Assembly (NCBI GenBank): GCA_028283745.1
Contig: JAPWJZ010000007.1
Location: 124,001 to 188,000, forward strand
DNA length: 64,000 bases
Origin: Micavibrio sp.
GTDB taxonomy: Bacteria; Pseudomonadota; Alphaproteobacteria; Micavibrionales; UBA2020
Direction: 5' to 3'
The notes under the pieces were generated by a model that was not told the origin of the DNA, ran no database searches, and was given only the letters and a program-made list of their open reading frames with translations. Below are positions 1 to 10,201 of this stretch, piece after piece. Every line of letters starts with the position of its first letter. Position 1 is the stretch's first letter. The position numbers and the translations under genes are program-made.

Positions 1-2433
1 GCGCAGTGAATAGGGAGGCAGGGAACAGGTGCTGTCACCGGAATGAATGCCCGCTTCTTCAATGTGCTCCATCACGCCGGCAATGAAAACGTCCTTGCCG
101 TCGCACAGCGCGTCAACATCCACCTCGATGCAGTTTTGCAGGTAGCTGTCGATCAGCACGGGGTTATCGCCGGAAGCCTGCACGGCGGTGTCAATGTAGC
201 GGCGCAGGTTGTCCATGTCCTGCACAATTTCCATGCCGCGACCGCCGATAACGTAGGACGGGCGCAGGACAAGCGGGAAGCCCAGTTCATGCGCCAGCTT
301 TTCGGCGTCTTCGCGGGAACGGGCAACGCCGTTGGCGGGCTGCTTCAGCTTGATTTTCTGCAGCAGTCTTGAAAAACGCTCGCGGTCTTCGGAAAGGTCG
401 ATGGCATCGGGGCTGGTACCCAGAATTTTAACGCCGGCCTTTTGCAGTTCATGGCACAGTTTTAGCGGTGTTTGGCCGCCCAGCTGGACGATAACGCCCA
501 GAACATCGCCGTTCTGTTGCTCGGCATGGATAATATCCAGCACACGCTCCGCCGTGATGGCCTCGAAATACAGGCGGTCAGACGTATCGTAATCGGTCGA
601 AACGGTTTCAGGGTTGCAGTTGACCATGATGCTTTCAATGCCCTTTTCGCGCAGCGCGAAGGAGGCATGGACGCAGCAATAGTCAAACTCAATGCCCTGG
701 CCAATACGGTTAGGGCCGGAACCGATGATAACGACCTTCTTGCGGTTCGTCGGGCGCGATTCACATTCGCCCAGCACGTTACCATTGGCTTCGTAGGTCG
801 AGTACATGTACGAGGTGTTCGACGCGAACTCGGCGGAGCAGGTATCGACCCGTTTATACACAGGGCGTACGCCGGCCTTGTGGCGTTGCTTGGTGACATC
901 ATCAGTTTTCTTGCCGGTCAGTTCGGCAATGCGTGCATCGCTGAAGCCGAGCTGCTTGGTTTCAACCCATTCAGAAAAGTTTTTTGGCAGGCCGTTCTTT
1001 TTCAGTGCCTGCTCGAATTCGACCAGCGCCTTGATGCGTTCAAGGTACCAGTGGTCGAAGTTGCAATGCGCGTAAATATCTTCCGTTTTAAAGCCATGGC
1101 GGTACGCTTGCGCGATAATCAGCAGGCGGTCCGGGCGCGGTTGCGACAGGGCCGCAACAATATGCTGTTCGTTATATTCAACGCCTGCGGGCATCAGGTC
1201 AATTTCATTGAGGCCCGTCAGGCCGGTTTCGAGCGAGCAAAGCGCTTTCTGCAGTGATTCCTCGAACGTGCGGCCCATGGCCATGACTTCGCCGACGGAC
1301 TTCATGGAGGTTGTCAGGCGTGCTTCCGTGCCGCGGAATTTTTCAAAGTTGAAGCGCGGAATTTTGGTGACGACGTAATCAATCGTCGGCTCGAAAGCTG
1401 CGGGGGTAACGCCGGTAATGTCGTTCTGCAGTTCATCCAGCGTGTAGCCAATCGCCAGCTTGGCGGCGATTTTCGCAATCGGGAAGCCGGTGGCTTTGGA
1501 CGCAAGTGCGGAAGAACGGCTGACGCGCGGGTTCATTTCAATGACAATCAGGCGGCCGTCCTTCGGGTTGACGGCGAATTGCACGTTGGAGCCACCCGTT
1601 TCAATGCCAATACCCCGCAGCACGGCAATAGAGGCGTTGCGCATGACTTGATATTCTTTGTCCGTCAGCGTCAGCGCGGGGGCAACCGTCACGCTGTCAC
1701 CGGTATGAATTCCCATGGGGTCGATATTTTCAATGGAGCAGATGATGATGCAGTTATCCGCCTTGTCGCGGACAACTTCCATTTCATACTCTTTCCAGCC
1801 GATGATGGATTCTTCGATTAAGACCTGCTTGATGGGCGATGCGTGCAACCCTTGGCGCACAATGGTTTCGTATTCGTTGCGGTTATAGGCAATGCCGCCG
1901 CCTGTGCCGCCCAGCGTGAAAGACGGGCGGATGATGGCGGGCAAGCCGACGTAATCCAGAATATCCATTGCTTCGGCAAAGGTATTGACGGTTTTGCCGC
2001 GGGCGGATTCGAGGCCCAGCTTATCCATTGTCTGCTTGAACAGGTCGCGGTCTTCCGCCAGCTCAATCGCTTCTTCCTTTGCGCCAATCAGTTCGACGCC
2101 AAGCTTCGCCAGCGTGCCGTCTTTGGCAAGGGTGAGGGCGGTGTTCAGCGCCGTCTGGCCGCCCATGGTGGGCAGCAGCGCATCCGGCTTTTCTTTCTCG
2201 AGAATTTTGGCGACAATTTCGGGCGTGATGGGTTCAATGTAAGTCGCATCCGCCAAATTCGGGTCGGTCATGATGGTGGCGGGGTTGGAATTGATGAGGA
2301 TAACCCGATACCCTTCATCCCGCAGCGCCTTGCAGGCTTGCGTGCCGGAATAGTCAAATTCGCAGGCCTGACCTATGACGATAGGTCCCGCGCCGATGAT
2401 GGCGATGGATTTGAGATCGGTGCGTTTGGGCAT
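1..2433 (-). CDS. carB: Carbamoyl-phosphate synthase large subunit (3' end off the left edge)
   Basis: Makes carbamoyl phosphate from bicarbonate, ATP and the ammonia delivered by CarA, for pyrimidine and arginine synthesis in the cytoplasm. Translation from 2433 starts [20 protein letters not shown], the usual CarB N-terminus, and continues through the first ATP-grasp half ([32 protein letters not shown]) and into the second ([32 protein letters not shown]). About 811 residues are present of a usual 1070-1080, so the C-terminal allosteric domain lies outside. A GGAG lies about 8 bases before the ATG. No frameshift is visible. It is on the same strand as carA but separated from it by about 6 kb holding three unrelated membrane-protein genes, one of them in the opposite direction, so carA and carB cannot form a simple operon here. 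Confidence 0.97.
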   Translation of the reverse strand, partial: MPKRTDLKSIAIIGAGPIVIGQACEFDYSGTQACKALRDEGYRVILINSNPATIMTDPNLADATYIEPITPEIVAKILEKEKPDALLPTMGGQTALNTALTLAKDGTLAKLGVELIGAKEEAIELAEDRDLFKQTMDKLGLESARGKTVNTFAEAMDILDYVGLPAIIRPSFTLGGTGGGIAYNRNEYETIVRQGLHASPIKQVLIEESIIGWKEYEMEVVRDKADNCIIICSIENIDPMGIHTGDSVTVAPALTLTDKEYQVMRNASIAVLRGIGIETGGSNVQFAVNPKDGRLIVIEMNPRVSRSSALASKATGFPIAKIAAKLAIGYTLDELQNDITGVTPAAFEPTIDYVVTKIPRFNFEKFRGTEARLTTSMKSVGEVMAMGRTFEESLQKALCSLETGLTGLNEIDLMPAGVEYNEQHIVAALSQPRPDRLLIIAQAYRHGFKTEDIYAHCNFDHWYLERIKALVEFEQALKKNGLPKNFSEWVETKQLGFSDARIAELTGKKTDDVTKQRHKAGVRPVYKRVDTCSAEFASNTSYMYSTYEANGNVLGECESRPTNRKKVVIIGSGPNRIGQGIEFDYCCVHASFALREKGIESIMVNCNPETVSTDYDTSDRLYFEAITAERVLDIIHAEQQNGDVLGVIVQLGGQTPLKLCHELQKAGVKILGTSPDAIDLSEDRERFSRLLQKIKLKQPANGVARSREDAEKLAHELGFPLVLRPSYVIGGRGMEIVQDMDNLRRYIDTAVQASGDNPVLIDSYLQNCIEVDVDALCDGKDVFIAGVMEHIEEAGIHSGDSTCSLPPYSLR

Positions 2434-2706
2434 TTTGAGGCTCCGGCTAAGGCATAAGGCGTTGCGAGGGCCCGGGCGGCTTTGAAATCGGCCGGTTCCA
2501 GTGCTGCAAAAATACGTTTTCGCAGCGCTAGCGTCAAGGATAGCTTGGAAAATAGGCTATTTCTTTTTGTTGGGAAAAACTCATAAAATGGCATTATTTT
2601 GGAAAATGCACCCATGTGGTAATTAGATTGAACGAAAGATTCAGGATCTTTACCATCTGCCTTATGTTCTTGCACGAATTGAAGTTATTTTTATAAGGCT
2701 CATATA

Positions 2707-3936
2707 ATGTCGGAAACCCCGATCGCAAAAATTTCTGCAAAAAAGGCCCTTCGACTTTTTTGGATTTGGAATTTGATTGGGGCGCTGGCCTTTGCAAGGG
2801 TTTTTCTCACGCGCTACGTTCCGGCTGAAAACGGGCTGGATGAACTTGGCTATGTCATTGGGCATGACTTTATTAATATGTGGGCAGGCGCAAAACTCTT
2901 GCTTGCCGGCAAGGTGGCTGACCTAAATCTCATCCGGCAATATAATTTTGATCTAGACGCGCTGTTCGGCGGCATCGACACAAAAAACCACAACTTCTCC
3001 TATCCGCCAAATATTTTCATGCTGATTATTGGCTTTGGTTTTTTTGGTTATTTTACCGCGCTTGCAATCTGGACAGCGGGGGGGGTGACTGCTTTTGTAG
3101 CAGCTCTTCGTGCAAATAAATGGTTTCATCCCGGGCTTTCGGAAATAGCGCTATTTCTTTTATCGCCTGTCGCCATCATTAATTATATTTTAGGGCAGAA
3201 CGGCTTTTTCACAGGCTGCTTCTTTCTTGGCGGCCTACTCTTGAGCGAGACGTCACCAATATTAGCGGGCATTCTTATTGGCCTTCTTACTGTGAAGCCG
3301 CATTTGGGCATTATCCTTGTCGCGGTTTTACTGGTACGTCGCAATGTAAGGTGTTTTATCAGCGCTTCTGTCACAACCGCTCTTCTTGCAGGCATCAGCC
3401 TTATCTTCTGGGGCATGACACCGTGGCGGGATTATATCGATATGGCTATTAATGTGCAAACGACGATCCTGACTGAAAGCGGTGGCTATTTTATGATGAT
3501 GCCGGGGCTTTATTCCAACGTGATCATGTCACAAAACCCGACGGCATTGAGCAAGATTATCTGGGGAGTGCTGCAATTTCTCGTTGCGCTATGGACGATG
3601 TATGTGTCGTTGAAAGATGTGCGCAAAGACGGTCTGACACCACGCAGTATTTTGCTGGTTTCCATGGCGGCTCTTATGATCACGCCGTATAATTTCAACT
3701 ATGACATGGTTGCAGTCATGGGGGCGTTGCTTGTCTATATTGCGACAGCAGGAGAAATAACATGGGGAGTCTTTATGCTCTTTGGCGTATTGTGGGCTCT
3801 GCCGTTGCTCATTTATGAACTGAAGCTGAAAATGCTGCCATTCCCGAGTTTTGTTATGCCGGCGGTCTTCCTTTATTTCTGCTGGTTTGAAAAAAGGGCT
3901 AAAGCGACAGAACCCCGGGATGAACAATCATTTTAA
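2707..3936 (+). CDS. Polytopic membrane protein, GT87 (DUF2029) family-like
   Basis: Probable GT-C-fold polyprenyl-phosphate-sugar-dependent glycosyltransferase of the GT87/DUF2029 type in the inner membrane. The 409-residue protein is almost wholly hydrophobic, with about ten membrane segments. Landmarks of the family are visible: GHDFINMWAGAKLLLAG near residue 55 (acidic residue in the first external loop), SYPPNIFM near 100, GQNGFFTG near 165 and TVKPHLGI near 195. Donor and acceptor cannot be read from the sequence. It reads away from carB, with a 273-base spacer, and converges with the spermidine-synthase-like gene, overlapping it by 4 bases at the stops. The gene and its upstream region look more AT-rich than their surroundings, which fits later arrival. 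AAGG lies 9 bases before the ATG. Confidence 0.75.
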   Translation: MSETPIAKISAKKALRLFWIWNLIGALAFARVFLTRYVPAENGLDELGYVIGHDFINMWAGAKLLLAGKVADLNLIRQYNFDLDALFGGIDTKNHNFSYPPNIFMLIIGFGFFGYFTALAIWTAGGVTAFVAALRANKWFHPGLSEIALFLLSPVAIINYILGQNGFFTGCFFLGGLLLSETSPILAGILIGLLTVKPHLGIILVAVLLVRRNVRCFISASVTTALLAGISLIFWGMTPWRDYIDMAINVQTTILTESGGYFMMMPGLYSNVIMSQNPTALSKIIWGVLQFLVALWTMYVSLKDVRKDGLTPRSILLVSMAALMITPYNFNYDMVAVMGALLVYIATAGEITWGVFMLFGVLWALPLLIYELKLKMLPFPSFVMPAVFLYFCWFEKRAKATEPRDEQSF

Positions 3937-6152
3937 AACAGCCGCGTCACGCCCAGCAAATTGGTGTAATCATCTGTCCAAAGGCGTGACGATGTATCTT
4001 CCGGCATTTGTATCCAGCCGTAATCATCCAGCGGTGATAAGCTGGCACCGGGGCGCGCCATGACAAACCAGAGGCTGGCCGTGGCATAGGTTGCGGATGG
4101 CGGCGGTATATCCAGTATTACGCGGGTTTTAAGGTTCAGCGCATCGGCAATGCGCTGTAGCGGTTTTGACAAAACGAAATAGCGGTTGGATAGATTGAAA
4201 AGTATGATGCCGCCGTCACTCAGGCGTGAAAGATAGGTTTTAACAGCATCTACCGTCAACAGGTGCGTGGGGATTGTATCGGACGAAAAGGCATCAAGCG
4301 CGATTAGGTTAAATTTTTCACCAGTGGTTTTGGCCAACTCAAGCCGGCCATCCCCTATGACGATGCGCGGTGGGCGCTTGCCGGTGCAGGCGGTAAGGAA
4401 GGTGAATTCTTTTTCCGCCACGCTGCGCACGGCATCGTCGATCTCAAAAAAGGTAAACTGGCTCTCTTTTGTGCTGAAACAGTTCATGGTGCCGACGCCA
4501 AGTCCGAGGATGGCGATATTGCGCGGATTATAAACCGCAAAAATATCTTCAACCGGCCCACCCGCCCAATAATAGGCGGTGGTTTTGCGTGCATAGGCGG
4601 GGTCTTGCACCTGATAGCCGTGTGTTGTGGTTCCGTGGTACATGAATCGAACGGTGCGTTCCTTGCCATCTATCATTTGCGGAATGTCGAATACTTTTAC
4701 CACGCCGTAGAAGTTGCGCGTAGTCATGACGATATCGCGCGGCACGATAAGCTCGGCCATTAACAATAGTGCTATGCCGCCATAAAAGGCTCCGCGAATG
4801 CTTGTTGCCATTATAACGGAGATGCTGAGCAGCATAACATCTGCCACAACTACGCTGCTTGGCAGGCTGCCGCTGGTGCTGCCTGCGGGAATGGATGTGT
4901 TGCCCGTGATGTAGGATAGATACATAAAGGAGATAAACAGCGATAGTCCCAGGAACATGCGCGATGTTATATCCATTTTTTTGCGAAAGGCCGGATTCAT
5001 AACACAGGAAAGGATAAGAAGAACCGGGTATTCGATAAGCCTGTCAAACACGAATGGAATGATAAAGGCATTCAATATACCGCCCAAGGCACCGCCCAGG
5101 GACATAAAGAAATAAAACTCGGTCAGCTTGCGGCCATTCTTTTCATCCCCTGGCGGGCGTTTTTGTGCCAGCTGGCAGTGGCAGACGAGAGCGACAACGG
5201 TAAAAACGAAAAGATGAAACAACATGGCGCCGACGGAAATGCGCATGGACGCGTTAAAAATACCCAGCATGCCAACACCCAGGGGAACGGCGATACGGTG
5301 CAGTCTTACTGTCGCCGCATATATTTTTTTAGCGCTGCCACTGAAAGCGACGACGAAAGTAAGCAGGTACAGAGCAAGTGGCAAAACCCAGATCATGGGG
5401 GCTGAAAATATATCGGTCGAAATATGAGTCGTAACTGCGGAAAGCAGGGCCGAGGGGAAGAAGGCCAGCAATAGCCATTCAAGACGTTGACGGCGGGTAT
5501 TTTTTCCGCCCGTATTTTCTTTGGTTAAAACTTCAGCTTTTGTTACCGCAGGCGTAGTTCGCTTTGCAAAAGAAATGCATATAATAGTAGCGACGATTAG
5601 GGTAGCAAAGCCTCCCCGCCAGTTCACCGACTGCAGTGATAAACCCCAGAGTGGTTCGAAGACCAGCGGATAGAGGAACAGTCCAATAAAGCTGCCGAGG
5701 TTGCTGGCGGCGTAAAGAAAGTAGGGGTCTTTGGCTGATGCGTGCGCTATTGTGGTAAATAGCCGCTGAAGCGTGGAGGCGCTGGCAGACAGCGCGATGA
5801 ACGGGATGGCAACGTTTGCGCAAAGAAGCAGGAAAATTTTAACCGGCCCAGCGGTTGAAATAGCCGCATCTGCCGTAATGTGAACGGGTAGGAAATAAAG
5901 GCCGGTGACAAGGCATAAGATGTAGGCAAAACCGTGCGCGCGCGGCGGCAATGCGGCAAGCGCGTGCGCCAGCAGGTAGCCCAACAACAGCATGACCTGA
6001 AAGAATGCCATGGCGACAATCCAGCCGGCGGGCGTGCCGCCGACAACGGGCAGCAGCATTTTGCCGACCATGGGCTGAAGCGCGAACATGAGTGCGGCCG
6101 ACAGAAAAAGCGTCAGACTATAAATAAAGACTGCCGGATGCTGTCGGTTCAT
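3933..6152 (-). CDS. Membrane-fused spermidine-synthase-like protein, copy 2
   Basis: A 739-residue protein. The N-terminal two thirds form a polytopic membrane domain (about 12 segments) and the C-terminal 230 residues a Rossmann methyltransferase/spermidine-synthase fold. The membrane domain opens with FALQPMVGKMLLPVVGGTPA, the typical start of the fused MFS/spermidine-synthase group. The soluble domain has the nucleotide-binding run IAILGLGVGTMNCF, an acidic strand FFEIDD, IGDGRLELAK and LDAFSSDTIPTHLL. These match the family, but the polyamine-side Asp pattern of true spermidine synthases is not obvious, so the substrate is unknown. The start overlaps the stop of the upstream paralogue (ATGA, 6149-6152), so the two are translationally coupled. 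Probably a duplicate of the gene upstream. Confidence 0.8.
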   Translation of the reverse strand: MNRQHPAVFIYSLTLFLSAALMFALQPMVGKMLLPVVGGTPAGWIVAMAFFQVMLLLGYLLAHALAALPPRAHGFAYILCLVTGLYFLPVHITADAAISTAGPVKIFLLLCANVAIPFIALSASASTLQRLFTTIAHASAKDPYFLYAASNLGSFIGLFLYPLVFEPLWGLSLQSVNWRGGFATLIVATIICISFAKRTTPAVTKAEVLTKENTGGKNTRRQRLEWLLLAFFPSALLSAVTTHISTDIFSAPMIWVLPLALYLLTFVVAFSGSAKKIYAATVRLHRIAVPLGVGMLGIFNASMRISVGAMLFHLFVFTVVALVCHCQLAQKRPPGDEKNGRKLTEFYFFMSLGGALGGILNAFIIPFVFDRLIEYPVLLILSCVMNPAFRKKMDITSRMFLGLSLFISFMYLSYITGNTSIPAGSTSGSLPSSVVVADVMLLSISVIMATSIRGAFYGGIALLLMAELIVPRDIVMTTRNFYGVVKVFDIPQMIDGKERTVRFMYHGTTTHGYQVQDPAYARKTTAYYWAGGPVEDIFAVYNPRNIAILGLGVGTMNCFSTKESQFTFFEIDDAVRSVAEKEFTFLTACTGKRPPRIVIGDGRLELAKTTGEKFNLIALDAFSSDTIPTHLLTVDAVKTYLSRLSDGGIILFNLSNRYFVLSKPLQRIADALNLKTRVILDIPPPSATYATASLWFVMARPGASLSPLDDYGWIQMPEDTSSRLWTDDYTNLLGVTRLF

Positions 6153-8359
6153 TTCGGTAGCTGACTTCCGACAGACAGGCTGAACATGCCCAGCAGGTTG
6201 CTGTAGTCATCTGTCCAGGGTTTTGTTTTGTTGTCGGGGCGGACAGTTTTCCAGCCCTGCTTCGCGAAGGACGGAGATTCTTCGCCCTTGCGGTTCAATA
6301 TAACCCAGACGCTGCGGTTCTGGAAGGTGCCCGTAACGTTGGCGCCCAATTGTGCCGTCATGTCAAGATTAGCTGCGGTATTCGCAATCATGTTCCATAG
6401 CACGAAATAACGGTTCGATACGTTTAGGACAATTGTGCCATTTTTATTGAGATGCTGCAGGTACATCTTCAAGGCTTCTTCCGTCAGGATGTGTGTAGGA
6501 ATTGAATCCGATGTAAACGCATCCAGAATAATGATGTCGAATTTTTCCTGCAGTTTCGCTAGTTCGAGGCGCCCGTCACCTACGATAATGCGTGGCGGTT
6601 TTGCAGAAATGCATTTTTCCAAAAACGGGAAATAGTTTCGTGCTGTCGTTACAATATCTGGATCGATTTCAAAAAAGGTGAAATCCCGCTTGGGGTTGGC
6701 AAAACAGTTTATGCTTCCTGCGCCCAGCCCCAGCACAGCGACATGGCGCGGTTTAAGAATGCTGAAGACATCGCCAAAGGGGCCTGCGGCATTGTAGTAA
6801 GCAAGCGGAGTAAGTTCCTTGCCTTTTTCAAGGCTTTGCACGCCATGAATAGTCGAGCCATGGCGAATGACGCGGACGAGTTCTTTTTGTCCGTCAATCT
6901 TGCGGTTGTAGTCTATGACCTTTATCGTGCCGAAGAAATTGCGCTTGCTAAGCAGCTCGGGGTCGTCGCCAATGATATGCATTGCAAACAGGGAGATGAG
7001 GAGTGACGCAAGAACAACGGGCGCAGGGGCGGTCATTTGTCTCCACAGTTTCGGCAGCAGGGCGAAGATGGGCACGGTGATGCAGATAATCATCAGCATG
7101 CGTGCCCAGGCATGATCAATGCCGAATTGCGGGGCCTGCGCATTGACAAGGGCGATAGAAAGGATGAGCAGGCCGAATATCCATTTGCCAAGCTTGGTTT
7201 CAAAGCGGAAGGCGGGGTGGACGAGGAACGAGGCGAGCAGCAGCAGCGGAAATTCGCCGAGGTTGTCCAGGACGGCGGGGATGATAAAGGCGTTCAGCAC
7301 GCCGCCGAGCGCGCCGCCCGCGGCCATCATCAGGTAGAAGCCGGTCAGGTAGTTTTCAGACGGTCGCTTGCTGACAAGGCGCATGTGGCAGGCGAGGGTG
7401 ACGATGGTAAAGATAGCCAGGTAAACGATAACGCTGACCCAGCCGACGAAAACACCGCCGCGCAGGACTGTGATAAAGACAATGCCGACGAAAATTGCCA
7501 GCGGTTGCATCTTGTCCATAACAGCGAGTGAAACGAAAGGTTTTTTGCTGAAGGCAATGACGAAGGTGAGCAGGTATAGCGCTAGCGGCAGCACCCAGAT
7601 CATCGGTACGGAAATAACATCCATAGTGATATAAGCCGTCACCGCCATCAGCAGGCTGGAGGGGATGAAGGACAGGCAAAGCCATTGCAGCTGCAGCAGT
7701 TTAGTCGGCGCAGGTTCGCGCGCAGCTTGTTGCGTTGTTACAGGTTCTGCTTTTCTGCCGGATAGCAGGATACAGACGAAGCCGAGCGCCATGAGCGTGA
7801 CATAGGCATAGAAGAGCATATGCTGCTGGCCAGAAATGCTGAAGGCTGGCTCCACCAAAAACGGATAGGCGAGCAACCCGCCAAAACTGCCAAGGTTGCT
7901 GGCAGCATACAGAAAATACGGGTCTTCCGCCGAATGGTGGCCGGTGGTGGTAAACAGGCGCTGAATGGTGGAGGATGTTGCCGACAGTGCAATGAAGGGG
8001 ATGCCGATTGTTTTTGTCAGCAGCATAAAAACATCAAAAGCTTCCGGTGTTTTCTCGAAGTTATAACCGGCAAGCGACAATGGCAGGAACCATGCACCCG
8101 CCAGAAGGCAGCCAAGGTAGATGCATGCCTGCCCGCGCGGACTGAGTTTTGACAGGGTATGTGCCAGCAGGTAGCCCGCCAACAGCATGATCTGGAAGAA
8201 GGCCATGGCGACCATCCAGCCCGCGGGTGTGCCACCGACGATGGGCAGCAGCATTTTGCCAACCATCGGCTGCATCATGAAGGTGATGCAGGCAGAGGTG
8301 AGCAATGTGAGGCTGAAGAGCAGAAGCGTCGCTAATGTTTTTATGGCTGCGGGTTGCAT
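6149..8359 (-). CDS. Membrane-fused spermidine-synthase-like protein, copy 1
   Basis: First gene of a coupled tandem pair. The 736-residue product has the same plan as its neighbour: about 12 membrane segments (MMQPMVGKMLLPIVGGTPAG near residue 30), then a C-terminal spermidine-synthase-like domain with VAVLGLGAGSINCF, FFEIDPD, IVGDGRLELAK and ILDAFTSDSIPTHIL. The two proteins align along their whole length, which indicates duplication in place. Members of this group are annotated as spermidine synthases by similarity, but many have no shown aminopropyltransferase activity; I infer a membrane-associated SAM or decarboxylated-SAM-dependent enzyme of unknown substrate. It starts about 100 bases downstream of the carA stop on the same strand and may be co-transcribed with carA. 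Confidence 0.8.
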   Translation of the reverse strand: MQPAAIKTLATLLLFSLTLLTSACITFMMQPMVGKMLLPIVGGTPAGWMVAMAFFQIMLLAGYLLAHTLSKLSPRGQACIYLGCLLAGAWFLPLSLAGYNFEKTPEAFDVFMLLTKTIGIPFIALSATSSTIQRLFTTTGHHSAEDPYFLYAASNLGSFGGLLAYPFLVEPAFSISGQQHMLFYAYVTLMALGFVCILLSGRKAEPVTTQQAAREPAPTKLLQLQWLCLSFIPSSLLMAVTAYITMDVISVPMIWVLPLALYLLTFVIAFSKKPFVSLAVMDKMQPLAIFVGIVFITVLRGGVFVGWVSVIVYLAIFTIVTLACHMRLVSKRPSENYLTGFYLMMAAGGALGGVLNAFIIPAVLDNLGEFPLLLLASFLVHPAFRFETKLGKWIFGLLILSIALVNAQAPQFGIDHAWARMLMIICITVPIFALLPKLWRQMTAPAPVVLASLLISLFAMHIIGDDPELLSKRNFFGTIKVIDYNRKIDGQKELVRVIRHGSTIHGVQSLEKGKELTPLAYYNAAGPFGDVFSILKPRHVAVLGLGAGSINCFANPKRDFTFFEIDPDIVTTARNYFPFLEKCISAKPPRIIVGDGRLELAKLQEKFDIIILDAFTSDSIPTHILTEEALKMYLQHLNKNGTIVLNVSNRYFVLWNMIANTAANLDMTAQLGANVTGTFQNRSVWVILNRKGEESPSFAKQGWKTVRPDNKTKPWTDDYSNLLGMFSLSVGSQLPK

Positions 8360-8465
8360 TGTGGCGCATAACCTTGCAAAAGCGTCAAAACAAAAATCAA
8401 GAAAACATCGGTTTTATACAAAACGGGGCAATAGCTTCTTTGCAGAATAAAAAAGCACCCCAGGT

Positions 8466-9650
8466 TCAGGCAGTTTTGCGCAGGGGTTCTTTTTGCAGCC
8501 GGCGGATGTTTTCGCTGAAGCGTGTGAACAGGTGCTGGCTATCCTGCGGGCCGGGCGAGGCTTCGGGGTGGTATTGCACGGAAAAGACCGGGCGGCCTTT
8601 AAGGGCAAGGCCTTCGTTAGTGCCGTCGAACAAGCTGACATGCGTGACTTCAGCTTCCGCCGGCAGCGATTCCGGCAGCACGTGGAAGCCGTGGTTCTGG
8701 CTGGTGATTTCAACCTTGCCGGTGGTGAGGTCTTTCACGGGGTGGTTGGCGCCGCGATGGCCGAAGGGCAGCTTCGCGGTTTTGCCGCCAAGCGCGAGCG
8801 CCAGCATTTGGTGGCCAAGGCAGATGCCGAAAATGGGCAGGTTCGCCTTCAGCAGGTTTTGCAGAACCGGCACGGCATAGGTACCGGTGGCAGCGGGGTC
8901 GCCAGGGCCGTTGGAAAGGAAGACGCCATCCGGCTTGAGGGCCAGAATGTCATCCGCCGAGGTATCGCAGGGGACGACGGTAAGGCGCAAACCCTGCGCC
9001 GCAAGGCAGCGTAAAATGTTGTGCTTCACGCCATAGTCGATGACGACGGCATGGGCGAAGGCATCTTCAAGTTCGTTATATTTATTTGCCTTTGCATCCC
9101 AGCCGCTTTGAGTCCACGTGTGGATATTTTTGCTGGAAACAGTGCGCGCCATATCCAGCCCGTTCATGTCGGGCACGGCCCTGGCTTGCGCCTTCAGGTC
9201 ATCAATGCTGATTTTTTGCGTGCCGAAATGGCAGATGATGCCGTTCTGTGCGCCGTTTTCGCGCAGGTGATGGGTGAGGGCGCGCGTATCCACGCCGCAA
9301 ATGCCTGTCAGCTGGTTGCCTTCCAGCCATTTGTTGAAATGGGTTTCGGCGCGGTAGCTGGCGGGCGCGGTAATGTCTGCGCGCAAAATCAGCCCCTTGG
9401 CGAAAGGCTTTTCGGTTTCAAGGTCATCGGCATTCGCGCCGACGTTGCCGATGTGGGGGAAGGTGAAAGTGATGATTTGCCCGGCGTAGGACGGGTCCGT
9501 CATGATTTCCTGATAGCCGGTGAGGGAGGTATTGAAGCAGATTTCACCGCCGGTCGTGCCGGCAACGCCAATCCCCTTTCCCCAATAAACACTGCCGTCT
9601 GCAAGAACGAGGGCTGCGGTTGCATGGGGTGGGACCTGTTGTGAAAACAT
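8466..9650 (-). CDS. carA: Carbamoyl-phosphate synthase small (glutaminase) subunit
   Basis: Hydrolyses glutamine and channels ammonia to CarB. At 394 residues it has the usual family length. The N-terminal half carries the CarA-specific domain (ALVLADGSVYWGKGIG, FNTSLTGYQEIMTDPSYAGQ) and the C-terminal half a class I glutamine amidotransferase: SNGPGDPA, the nucleophile elbow FGICLGHQMLALALGG with the catalytic Cys, and SVQYHPEASPGP with the catalytic His and Glu. AGGGA lies 6 bases before the ATG. The gene diverges from the YqeY gene across 92 bases. Two membrane-protein genes follow it on the same strand instead of carB. Confidence 0.97.
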   Translation of the reverse strand: MFSQQVPPHATAALVLADGSVYWGKGIGVAGTTGGEICFNTSLTGYQEIMTDPSYAGQIITFTFPHIGNVGANADDLETEKPFAKGLILRADITAPASYRAETHFNKWLEGNQLTGICGVDTRALTHHLRENGAQNGIICHFGTQKISIDDLKAQARAVPDMNGLDMARTVSSKNIHTWTQSGWDAKANKYNELEDAFAHAVVIDYGVKHNILRCLAAQGLRLTVVPCDTSADDILALKPDGVFLSNGPGDPAATGTYAVPVLQNLLKANLPIFGICLGHQMLALALGGKTAKLPFGHRGANHPVKDLTTGKVEITSQNHGFHVLPESLPAEAEVTHVSLFDGTNEGLALKGRPVFSVQYHPEASPGPQDSQHLFTRFSENIRRLQKEPLRKTA

Positions 9651-9742
9651 GATTTTCCCTGATTTTCTGGCGTGTTGTATTTATATGTGGCATGGAATAG
9701 CATACTCTTTAACCAAAGACCACTTAAAAGCAGGAAAAAGCG

Positions 9743-10201
9743 ATGCTCAGAAATACCTTCCAGGACCGCCTGAAGCAGGCCATGCATGCCAAGGATGAAC
9801 TGGCTGTTTCGACATTACGTCTAATCGTCGCCGCCATGAAGGACCGCGATATTGCGGCCCGCGGCAAGGGGAACTGGGACGGCATCAGCGAAGATGAAAT
9901 TCTCTCCATGATGCAGGCGATGATTAAGCAGCGTCAGGAATCCATCAAGATGTACGAAATCGGCAAGCGTCCGGAACTGGCGGAGCGCGAAGCTGCGGAA
10001 ATTAAAATCATCGAAGGTTTCCTGCCGAAGCAAATGTCGGAAGAGGAAGTCAAAACCCTTATCGACAGTATTATCAAGGCGACTAATGCCACCGGCATCA
10101 AGGATATGGGCAAGGTCATGGCCGAGATGAAGGGCAAGTACGCGGGCCAGCTGGACTTTTCAAAAGCCAGCGGCTGGGTCAAGGAACGTCTGGCCGGTTA
10201 A
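9743..10201 (+). CDS. GatB/YqeY-domain protein
   Basis: A 152-residue cytoplasmic protein of the YqeY family, related to the C-terminal tRNA-binding domain of the GatB amidotransferase subunit. The free-standing form has no settled function. Landmarks are the N-terminal helices LRNTFQDRLKQAMHAKDE and STLRLIVAAMKD, RGKGNWDGISEDEI, EIKIIEGFLPKQMSEEE and the C-terminal MGKVMAEMKGKYAGQLD. This gene commonly sits next to dnaG/rpoD in alphaproteobacteria, as here. GCAGGA lies upstream of the ATG. Its TAA shares a base with the ATG of the FkbM methyltransferase (TAATG at 10199-10203), so the two are probably translationally coupled. Confidence 0.9.
   Translation: MLRNTFQDRLKQAMHAKDELAVSTLRLIVAAMKDRDIAARGKGNWDGISEDEILSMMQAMIKQRQESIKMYEIGKRPELAEREAAEIKIIEGFLPKQMSEEEVKTLIDSIIKATNATGIKDMGKVMAEMKGKYAGQLDFSKASGWVKERLAG

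Noticed and set aside
2679..2708. TTGAAG-N18-TATAAT as a promoter for the GT87-like gene
   Set aside because: The TATAAT overlaps the start codon, so the transcript would begin after the ATG, and no good later start exists. It is probably chance in AT-rich DNA.
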